DNA of 9,288 bases. It comes from UBA6183 sp964603255 (GTDB lineage Bacteria > Bacteroidota > Bacteroidia > UKL13-3). Positions 1 through 6,124 of this stretch are shown here, in pieces. A model generated the notes under the pieces. That model worked only from the letters and a program-made list of their open reading frames with translations, ran no database searches and had not been told where the DNA came from. The DNA is taken from positions 1-9,288 of the forward strand of contig CAZRVA010000109.1 of assembly GCA_964603255.1 (NCBI GenBank), given 5' to 3'. The position numbers and the translations under genes are program-made. Every line of letters starts with the position of its first letter. The first letter of the stretch is position 1.

Positions 1-51
1 CAGGACCCCTACATTAAAAGTGTAATGCTCTACCAGCTGAGCTACGAAATC
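1..51 (-). tRNA. tRNA-Lys (anticodon UUU), 5' part only
   Basis: Read on the minus strand, this starts with the 5' acceptor strand GATTTCG, then TA and a D-arm (GCTC/GAGC enclosing AGCTGGTA). The anticodon stem TTACA/TGTAG encloses the loop CTTTTAA, so the anticodon is TTT, which decodes Lys AAA and AAG. The variable loop (GGGTC) and the first three bases of the T stem follow before the window ends. The T loop, the 3' acceptor strand and any further tRNA genes of the same transcript lie outside to the left. The stems visible pair correctly apart from one T-G at the outer end of the anticodon stem, so the gene looks functional. The 5' end is set at 51 by the acceptor and D-arm spacing. Confidence 0.93.
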
Positions 52-53
52 AA

Positions 54-78
54 TTAAAAACCATTTACTTGTTTTTAA
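54..78. repeat. Short AT-rich inverted repeat in the tRNA leader
   Basis: TTAAAAAC at 54-61 and GTTTTTAA at 71-78 are perfect 8-bp reverse complements around a 9-nt loop. The repeat sits between the likely promoter (86-118) and the tRNA-Lys 5' end at 51, so the leader RNA could form a small hairpin just upstream of the 5' processing site. In such AT-rich sequence an 8-bp arm can easily arise by chance, so a role is only a possibility. Confidence 0.4.
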
Positions 79-85
79 CTTGCAG

Positions 86-118
86 CAAAAGTAACTTTTT
101 ATTTTAATTTCAATCAAT
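86..118 (-). promoter_or_regulatory. Likely Bacteroidota-type promoter of the tRNA-Lys transcript
   Basis: On the minus strand, TACTTTTG (86-93) matches the Bacteroidota -7 consensus TAnnTTTG exactly. Upstream of it, ATTG (115-118) matches three of four bases of the -33 box TTTG, with a 21-bp spacer, inside the usual 19-21 range. A second TTG at 111-113 would give 17 bp. The -7 box ends 34 bp before the tRNA 5' end, leaving a short leader. The assignment rests on the consensus match and the position, with no experimental support. Confidence 0.65.
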
Positions 119-189
119 ACATTTTAAAATGAACAAAAAGTTTTTAGTTGAAGGCTAATTATTAGTTTGTTATAATTTGTAAAAAAATA

Positions 190-735
190 TTAACCGTGCA
201 CATGGTTCATAAATACTTCAATATGTTGTTCTAAGTTTTCCAATTCACTTAGCTCAACGCGGTAACAAATTTTAGTAAGTTTATTAAATGTAAAATGTTT
301 TTCGTTTAAAGCAGAAGTCTCAACAAAATCTAAATCATCCAACTTGTTATTAAACAAATTGTCGGTAGTTAAAACCTTGTAGGGCAGATGTTTTAATTGT
401 TTAAGTTTAGTTACTGTAGTTTCATCAACCCCAATAAAATATTGCAGACTAATATAATGGCCCCACCAAAGCATAATGCGCAGGTGGTTTTCCATATATT
501 GGGTTGATAGTTGAGGCGTATCCAGCACCACATAAGGCATATCCAGGTAGTTTTCGCCACGGGTAACTTTAAAGTTAAGTTTACTGTTAGGGTAATACTT
601 CGCCATCAACCAACTGCCCATACCATGCATGGCATCGTAAAAATTTCGGATTAGTTTTTGCTTCATCTGCATGTAAATTGGATCCGAAATAAAATCCAAT
701 TCATGTTTTGTCAGTTTAAATGTTGATTTTTGCAT
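190..735 (-). CDS. Conserved-looking hypothetical protein, function unknown (181 aa)
   Basis: This is an uninterrupted 181-aa frame with an ATG start and a TAA stop; I do not recognise a named family. The protein has no signal peptide and no convincing membrane segment, so it is probably cytosolic. An N-terminal stretch (about 12-45) looks helical. It is followed by GENY (60-63), PYVVLD (67-72) and an aromatic-rich segment LRIMLWWGHYIS (85-96), then a charged, Leu-rich C-terminal half. From memory, the GENY / PYVVLD / WWGH arrangement resembles uncharacterised Bacteroidota proteins, but I cannot verify this. The frame is long, lies outside any other gene and ends 138 bp before the tRNA transcript, all of which favour a real gene. 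Met22 or Met24 could be alternative starts that would clear the overlap with the region upstream of the divergent permease gene. No clear promoter or terminator was found for it. Confidence 0.75.
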   Translation of the reverse strand: MQKSTFKLTKHELDFISDPIYMQMKQKLIRNFYDAMHGMGSWLMAKYYPNSKLNFKVTRGENYLDMPYVVLDTPQLSTQYMENHLRIMLWWGHYISLQYFIGVDETTVTKLKQLKHLPYKVLTTDNLFNNKLDDLDFVETSALNEKHFTFNKLTKICYRVELSELENLEQHIEVFMNHVHG

Positions 736-756
736 TCCACTTCAAATAAAGCGTAT

Positions 757-2175
757 TTGAAAAAGTTAAACCTATTAATTGTAAGACAATTTACCAAGTC
801 GTTTGTGCCCACCTTTTTAGTGGTGCTGTTCATATTACTCATGCAGTTTGTTTGGCTGTATATTGACGACCTTGCCGGTAAAGGTTTAAGCGCCTGGGTT
901 ATTGCTCAGTTAATGTTTTATTTCTCGGCCAGTATTATTCCAATGGCTTTGCCTTTGTCTATTTTGTTAGCATCTATCATGACATTTGGTAACCTGGGCG
1001 AAACCTATGAGTTGGTTGCTGCAAAGGCTGCGGGCGTTTCTATTTGGCGCATGTTTATGCCGCTTATTTACGTAATGTTATCCTTAGGTGTATTTGGTTT
1101 CTTTACATCAAACGTTTTAATACCAGAAGCTAACCTAAAAAAAGGAGCTTTGTTGTACGATATCAAACAACAAAAGCCTACCATTTTAATTCAGGATGGC
1201 GTATTTTTTAATGGTATTGAAGGCATTAGTATGCGCGTGGGTAAACGCGATCCGGATACGGATGAACTTTCGGATATTGTAATTTACGACCAACGTCAGG
1301 GTGGAAGTAAACCTGTTATTATCACGGCCGAAAAAGGCAAAATGGTAATGGGCGATGATAAACGTTATTTGTTTTTTACCCTTTACAATGGTGCTCGTTA
1401 CGAGGAAATGGATAAACAACAAGGCTACGATCGCACTTATCCGCACACTACATTTAGTTTTAAGGAAGAAGAAATTGTATTCGATTTACAAGCTTTTAAG
1501 TTTAGTCGTACAGACGAAAGTTTGTTTAAAAACCACCATCAAATGTTAAATGTGGTGCAGTTAAGTCGCGGTTACGATTCGCTTGGTGGCGTAATTGCTC
1601 AGAAAAATGAAGCTTTACGTACCAGTTTAAATGCTTATTTTCATTTTGCCGATTCAAACCAAAAGCTACAACCTATTGCCGCCACCAATATACCCGATAG
1701 TATTTTTACACATTTAATGCGATTTAACCAGCAAAGTGTGGTAACTGCAGCTTTAAACAATGCACGTTCTGCAAAAGGTTATATTGAGTACAGCGTGAGT
1801 GATGTGAGCGATACCGAAAGAACCCGCATTAAATATGATATTGAGTGGCACCGCAAGTTTACCTTAAGTGTGGCATGTATTATTATGTTTTTTATTGGTG
1901 CGCCATTTGGTGCCATTGTGCGCAAAGGTGGATTTGGTATGCCGGTGGTAATATCTGTTGTGTTTTACATCATTTACCACATTATATCTATAACAGGAGA
2001 AAAAATGGTTAAAACAGCTTCAACTTCAGCACCAATGGGCATGTGGTTAGCAGTTATGATATTAGCTCCTGTTGGTATGATACTTACTTATCTGGCCTCT
2101 ACCGATTCGGGTTTGTTTGATAAAGCCTCGTGGAAATCGGCATTTAAACGTTTGCTTTTAGTAGGTAAAAAATAA
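757..2175 (+). CDS. LptF/LptG-family lipopolysaccharide export permease (YjgP/YjgQ family)
   Basis: Predicted inner-membrane subunit of the LptB2FG transporter, which extracts lipopolysaccharide from the inner membrane and passes it to the periplasmic Lpt bridge. From a TTG at 757 the protein has 472 aa. Transmembrane segments lie near residues 16-36, 52-76, 102-122, 368-387, 394-414 and 428-448, the 3+3 family topology. The conserved stretch after segment two (TFGNLGETYELVAAKAAG) is clear. The region between the two membrane blocks, about 245 residues, should hold the periplasmic beta-jellyroll. The total is roughly 110 residues longer than E. coli LptF (366) or LptG (360), extra length I associate with Bacteroidota members. 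The frame is closed by TGA at 724-726, so only TTG 730 or TTG 757 can give a full N-terminus. I prefer 757 because it yields a family-like MKKLNLLIVRQF beginning. LptF and LptG cannot be separated by eye. Confidence 0.88.
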   Translation: MKKLNLLIVRQFTKSFVPTFLVVLFILLMQFVWLYIDDLAGKGLSAWVIAQLMFYFSASIIPMALPLSILLASIMTFGNLGETYELVAAKAAGVSIWRMFMPLIYVMLSLGVFGFFTSNVLIPEANLKKGALLYDIKQQKPTILIQDGVFFNGIEGISMRVGKRDPDTDELSDIVIYDQRQGGSKPVIITAEKGKMVMGDDKRYLFFTLYNGARYEEMDKQQGYDRTYPHTTFSFKEEEIVFDLQAFKFSRTDESLFKNHHQMLNVVQLSRGYDSLGGVIAQKNEALRTSLNAYFHFADSNQKLQPIAATNIPDSIFTHLMRFNQQSVVTAALNNARSAKGYIEYSVSDVSDTERTRIKYDIEWHRKFTLSVACIIMFFIGAPFGAIVRKGGFGMPVVISVVFYIIYHIISITGEKMVKTASTSAPMGMWLAVMILAPVGMILTYLASTDSGLFDKASWKSAFKRLLLVGKK

Positions 2176-2176
2176 C

Positions 2177-3382
2177 ATGGGGCTTAAAGTTTTATTATTG
2201 GTAAACCGCGTGCCATGGCCCGTTAAAGACGGTGGTACATTAGCGCATTACAATTTATTAAAAGGATTGAGCGATGCAGGATGTGATATTACTTTGGCTG
2301 CCATGAATACCCGTAAGCACCATGTTGATGTAAATAAACTTCCTGCTACATTTACCCGATTGGCCAAGTTACATACTGCATTTGTTGATAATAGAGTAAA
2401 GGCATTACCGGCTTTTATCAATTTGTTTGGTAAACAATCGTATAACATACAACGTTTTATAACGCCTGCTTACGAGCAACTTTTGGTTGACTTATTAAGT
2501 AAGCAGCACTTTGATTTAATACTGTTTGATGGCCTGTATACCGCGCCTTACATAGATGTTGTTCGTAAACACAGCCAAGCAAAAATTTGGCTTAGGCAGC
2601 ACAATGTTGAGTATAAAATTTGGGAAAGTTTGGCTCATCAAACCAAACAATTGCTCAAAAAAAATTACGTTAAGTTGCTTACCAATCGCTTAAAAAAGTT
2701 TGAACAACAAGTACTACCAAAGTTTGATGCAATAATTGCGCTAACCCAAAAAGACATTGCTGATATGCAAGCTTTGGGCTGCCATCAACCCATGTTTGTT
2801 TCGCCTGTTGGCATTGATTTTAAACAAACAGTAAGCAAGGGTACGGTTCAACCCAAATCTGTTTTTCATTTAGGCGCAATGGATTGGCAGCCTAACCAGC
2901 AGGCCATGGAGTGGTTTGTAACCGAGGTTTGGCCATTGGTAATTAAACAACAACCCGATGCTATTTTTTATATGGCCGGGAAAAAAATGCCTGCATCATT
3001 TAAAAAATACCAAACATCAAACATTAAAATAATGGGTGAGGTAGAAGATGCTACCGTGTTTATGCAAAGCAAACAAATAATGGTTGTTCCTTTGTTTGCC
3101 GGTAGTGGTATTAGGGTTAAAATATTAGAAGGGATGAGCCTTGGTAAGGCCATTGTTACCACAACACTTGGGGTTGAAGGTATTGACGCACAAAACAAAG
3201 AGCACGTTTTGGTAGCAGATAATGCATCTGCATTTGCGAATGCCATTGTTGAATTATTACAAAATCAAAGCATGGCCGAACAGCTTGGTAATGAAGCCAA
3301 ACAGCTGGCAACTGACCAATATCATAATAACAAAGTGATTGCTCGCTTGTTAAATTTTTATAATACACAACCGCACGCTTAA
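2177..3382 (+). CDS. Glycosyltransferase, family 4 (GT-B fold)
   Basis: Predicted cytosolic, retaining nucleotide-sugar glycosyltransferase of 401 aa, a usual GT4 length. The N-terminal Rossmann half opens with a hydrophobic strand and a Gly-rich loop (PWPVKDGG, residues 13-20), matching the acceptor-side domain. The C-terminal donor-binding half begins near residue 229 with FHLGAMDWQPNQQAMEWF. It carries the typical signature VVPLFAGSGIRVKILEGM, with Glu318 in the position of the second Glu of the EX7E motif. Residue 310, where the first Glu would be, is Ser, as often seen in the GSG-I-R-K-LE subgroup. There is no signal peptide. The ATG lies 1 bp after the permease stop, implying co-transcription and probably translational coupling. 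The neighbour suggests lipopolysaccharide or other surface glycan as the acceptor, but the sugar and the acceptor cannot be read from the sequence. Confidence 0.88.
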   Translation: MGLKVLLLVNRVPWPVKDGGTLAHYNLLKGLSDAGCDITLAAMNTRKHHVDVNKLPATFTRLAKLHTAFVDNRVKALPAFINLFGKQSYNIQRFITPAYEQLLVDLLSKQHFDLILFDGLYTAPYIDVVRKHSQAKIWLRQHNVEYKIWESLAHQTKQLLKKNYVKLLTNRLKKFEQQVLPKFDAIIALTQKDIADMQALGCHQPMFVSPVGIDFKQTVSKGTVQPKSVFHLGAMDWQPNQQAMEWFVTEVWPLVIKQQPDAIFYMAGKKMPASFKKYQTSNIKIMGEVEDATVFMQSKQIMVVPLFAGSGIRVKILEGMSLGKAIVTTTLGVEGIDAQNKEHVLVADNASAFANAIVELLQNQSMAEQLGNEAKQLATDQYHNNKVIARLLNFYNTQPHA

Positions 3383-3408
3383 TTTGCGTAGCAATTTATT
3401 TTTAGGTA

Positions 3409-4608
3409 ATGAGTTTTAAATTTAACACCATAGAAGAAGCCATTGAAGACATTAAACAAGGTAAGTTAATTATTGTTGTTGATGATGAGGACAGAGAGAA
3501 CGAGGGCGATTTTTTAACAGCTGCACGCAATGTAACTCCTGAGGTTATTAATTTTATGGCCACTCATGGTCGTGGGTTGATTTGTGCACCCATTACACCA
3601 GAGCGCAGCCAAGAGTTGGGTTTAAATTTAATGGTTACGCGTAACAATGCTGTGCACGAAACAGCTTTTACCGTTTCGGTTGATTTATTAACGCAAGGTT
3701 GTACAACAGGTATTAGTGCACAAGATAGGGCCAAAACGGTTCAGGCATTAATTAACCCCGATACCAAACCCGATGAGTTGGGTAAACCCGGACATATATT
3801 TCCGTTAATTGCCAATAAAGAGGGTGTATTGCGCAGGGCAGGACATACCGAGGCTGCAATAGATTTATCACGTTTGGCTGGTTTTGAACCTGCCGGTTGT
3901 ATTGTTGAGATTTTGAATGAAGATGGTAGCATGGCGCGTTTGCCTGATTTGATTAAAGTTGCCGAGCGCTTTAATTTAAAGTTGATTACCATCAAAGATT
4001 TGATTGAGTATCGTTTAAAAACCGAAAGTTTAATTCGCAGAATTATATCTGTTGAAATGCCTACCAAACATGGCCATTTCGAGTTGATTGCTTTTGAACA
4101 AAAAGACAACGGACAAGAACATTTGGTGCTTAAAAAAGGAACTTGGGAACCTAATGAACCTGTATTGGTGCGTGTGCATTCATCTTGCATAACAGGTGAT
4201 ATTTTCCATAGTATGCGTTGCGATTGTGGCGAGCAATTACAAAAATCAATGGAGATGATTGAGCACGAAGGTAAAGGCGCAATTATTTATATTAACCAAG
4301 AGGGTAGAGGAATTGGTTTAACTAACAAGTTAAAAGCATACAAGCTGCAAGAACAAGGTTTAGACACAGTTGATGCCAATGTACAATTAGGCTTTAAACC
4401 CGATGAACGAGATTACGGTGTTGGTGCACAAATGTTGCGTGATATTGGTATTCATAAAATGCGTTTAATGACCAATAACCCAACCAAACGTGCAGGTTTA
4501 ATTGGATACGGATTAGAGATTGTGGAGAATGTACCTATTAAAGCTCCAGCCAATAAACACAACGAAAATTATTTAAAAACAAAGCGTGAGCGAATGGGTC
4601 ACGATTAA
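3409..4608 (+). CDS. ribBA: Bifunctional riboflavin biosynthesis protein RibBA (DHBP synthase / GTP cyclohydrolase II)
   Basis: This enzyme supplies both precursors of riboflavin. The N-terminal domain converts ribulose 5-phosphate to 3,4-dihydroxy-2-butanone 4-phosphate plus formate; the C-terminal domain opens GTP to the diaminopyrimidine. Its 399 aa is the standard fusion length. The RibB half (about 1-200) shows VVDDEDRENEGDF (23-35), HGRG, PGHIFPL (127-133) and AGHTEA (144-149, with His146 and Glu148). The RibA half (about 205-399) has the zinc ligands Cys260, Cys271 and Cys273, QEGRGIGL (297-304), and Tyr311, Asp332 and Arg334. By motif alignment these last three correspond to E. coli RibA Tyr105, Asp126 and Arg128 at a constant offset of 206. 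Both halves therefore look catalytically intact. The 26-bp gap to the glycosyltransferase gene leaves no room for an FMN riboswitch, so expression probably comes from the upstream genes. A modest AGG lies just before the ATG. Confidence 0.97.
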   Translation: MSFKFNTIEEAIEDIKQGKLIIVVDDEDRENEGDFLTAARNVTPEVINFMATHGRGLICAPITPERSQELGLNLMVTRNNAVHETAFTVSVDLLTQGCTTGISAQDRAKTVQALINPDTKPDELGKPGHIFPLIANKEGVLRRAGHTEAAIDLSRLAGFEPAGCIVEILNEDGSMARLPDLIKVAERFNLKLITIKDLIEYRLKTESLIRRIISVEMPTKHGHFELIAFEQKDNGQEHLVLKKGTWEPNEPVLVRVHSSCITGDIFHSMRCDCGEQLQKSMEMIEHEGKGAIIYINQEGRGIGLTNKLKAYKLQEQGLDTVDANVQLGFKPDERDYGVGAQMLRDIGIHKMRLMTNNPTKRAGLIGYGLEIVENVPIKAPANKHNENYLKTKRERMGHD

Positions 4609-4623
4609 CAAATAACTCAAGTT

Positions 4624-4659
4624 AAAAAAGCGGTAATCAAATTAGACTACCGCTTTTTT
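4624..4659. terminator. Bidirectional intrinsic terminator between convergent genes
   Basis: GCGGTA (4630-4635) pairs with TACCGC (4648-4653). The stem is flanked by A6 (4624-4629) and T6 (4654-4659), which also pair with each other. After one A-C mismatch, two more pairs (T4637-A4646, C4638-G4645) close a 6-nt loop. Because each strand shows a GC-containing stem followed by a T run, the hairpin can stop transcription of ribBA from the left and of the efflux genes from the right. It starts 15 bp after the ribBA stop and ends 25 bp before the stop of the outer-membrane gene. Confidence 0.9.
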
Positions 4660-4684
4660 GTTGTAATAATGTTGATGTAAGAAT

Positions 4685-6124
4685 TTAGTTCCAACCACCA
4701 CCAAGTGCTTTGTACAGGCTTACTTTGGCGTTTAGTTGTAGCTTCTTTGTTTCCACCAATTCAATGCGCGATTCAAGTGCATCTCTTTGTGTAAGCAACA
4801 CTTCCATATAATCTGCACGAGCTGCTTTAAATAGAATAGAGGCAATATCTATCGATTCGTTTAAGGCTGCAACCTGTTGCGATTTTAGCTCGTAGCTTTT
4901 CTTTAAGTTGCTCATGTTTGATAACAGATTTACCACTTCTACGTGTCCGTTTAATATGCTTCTTTCATAATTATAAACGGCCTGTATTTGTCGTGCATTG
5001 GCATTGTAATAAGCCGCCTTAATGGCATTACGATTAATGAGTGGTGCAACCAAATCTGCAGCTAAATTATAGGCCAATGATTGCGGAGTGTTGAACAAAT
5101 ATTTTTGGTTAAATGCATTAAAACCAGATGCTGCTGTTATTCTAATTGATGGATAAAACTCTGCCTTTGTTGCTTTAACATCTAGCTTTGCAGCTTGCAA
5201 TAAACGTTCAGCTTGTTTAATGTCGGGTCTGTTTTCAAGCAGTTGAGACGGAATTCCGTATGCCATGTCATCAACATTAATATTGGCAAATGCATTGGCA
5301 TTACGGTTCACCTTTTGCGGAAATCTTCCCACCAAAAAGTTTATTCTGTTTTCAGTTTCAATAATTTGTTGTTCAATATAGTACTGGTGACTTTGGTTGC
5401 TTAATAATTCGGCTTCAAAACGTTTAACAGCAAGCTCGGTAACACGTGCAGCACTTTTTTGTAACTTCACAATTTCTAACGATTGCTGATAAATTTCTAT
5501 GTTCTTTTTGATGATGTCGAGTTGATTATCCAAAGCCATCAACTCGTAGTAAGAGTGGGCTATTTCGGCAATCAATTGTGTAACCATAAAGTTACGGCCA
5601 TCCACAGTAGCCAAATATTTGTTTACTGCCGATTTTTGGTAGTTGCGCAGTTTTTTCCAAGCATCAATTTCCCACGAAAATTGTGCACCAATGGCCAGAT
5701 CAGTTAATGGTTCAGGAATTTTTTTACCCGGAGCAATCTCATGGTAATCATCGCTTGCGCCTTTACTGGTGTATAAACCGGGCTTTTCCAATCCTGCACC
5801 TGTAATTAGGTTTACAAAAGGCAAATATTCTCCTTTACGCGCTCTGGCTTCGTTTTTGGCGATGCTAATTTCCTGCATCATGATGTTAAGCTCCTGGTTA
5901 TTTTGAAGCGCAGTATCAATTAATGCAACCAAGTTGGCATCTGTAAAAAAGGTACGCCACTTTATGTTGGCCACGTTGCCGGTATCTTTAGTATTACCAT
6001 AAGATGCCGGTGTGTTTTTATTTTCTAATTTGATGGTTAAGGCCGGGCCTGTACATGCATTTAAAAAGAGCACTACCACAAGCGATAACCCCAAAATAGA
6101 TATGCTATTTTTATTTGTTTTCAT
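4685..6124 (-). CDS. Outer-membrane efflux lipoprotein, TolC/OprM (NodT) family
   Basis: Predicted outer-membrane channel of a tripartite RND efflux pump, 479 aa, a usual size for OprM-type proteins. The N-terminus is a lipoprotein signal peptide: basic residues, a hydrophobic core (about 8-21), then the lipobox LNAC with the lipidated Cys at residue 24. The mature part has the two OEP repeats of long alpha-helical coiled coil. Family landmarks are DANLVALIDTALQNNQELN (62-80), an FSWEIDAWKKLRN segment, the repeat-two opening IPSQLLENRPDIKQAERLL, and a C-terminus ending LGGGWN. It overlaps the upstream pump gene by 14 bp (6111-6124), and no Shine-Dalgarno is visible before its ATG, so translation is probably coupled. 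No promoter of its own is apparent. Transcription likely ends at 4624-4659. The substrates cannot be read from the sequence. Confidence 0.94.
   Translation of the reverse strand: MKTNKNSISILGLSLVVVLFLNACTGPALTIKLENKNTPASYGNTKDTGNVANIKWRTFFTDANLVALIDTALQNNQELNIMMQEISIAKNEARARKGEYLPFVNLITGAGLEKPGLYTSKGASDDYHEIAPGKKIPEPLTDLAIGAQFSWEIDAWKKLRNYQKSAVNKYLATVDGRNFMVTQLIAEIAHSYYELMALDNQLDIIKKNIEIYQQSLEIVKLQKSAARVTELAVKRFEAELLSNQSHQYYIEQQIIETENRINFLVGRFPQKVNRNANAFANINVDDMAYGIPSQLLENRPDIKQAERLLQAAKLDVKATKAEFYPSIRITAASGFNAFNQKYLFNTPQSLAYNLAADLVAPLINRNAIKAAYYNANARQIQAVYNYERSILNGHVEVVNLLSNMSNLKKSYELKSQQVAALNESIDIASILFKAARADYMEVLLTQRDALESRIELVETKKLQLNAKVSLYKALGGGWN

Noticed and set aside
707..732. TTTG at 707-710 with GATTTTTG at 725-732 as a promoter for the permease operon
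   Set aside because: The 14-bp spacer is too short for the Bacteroidota promoter type and the -7 box has a mismatch at its first base.
743..750. CAAATAAA as a -7 box for the minus-strand hypothetical gene
   Set aside because: It has one mismatch to the consensus and no -33 box at 19-21 bp, so it cannot be told from background in AT-rich sequence.
1186..1549. Short frames on both strands within the permease gene
   Set aside because: They are fully contained in a clear membrane-protein gene and their translations are not protein-like.
3381..3408. Hairpin AATTTGC-GTA-GCAATTT followed by a T-rich stretch at the glycosyltransferase stop, considered as an attenuator or FMN riboswitch before ribBA
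   Set aside because: The stem has only four contiguous pairs plus two beyond a mismatch, so it would be weak. The 26-bp gap is far too short for an FMN aptamer.
3741..4190. 149-codon open frame on the minus strand inside ribBA
   Set aside because: It lies wholly opposite a highly conserved, certain gene, its protein looks low-complexity with no recognisable domain, and no promoter or coupling supports it. It follows from the codon usage of ribBA.
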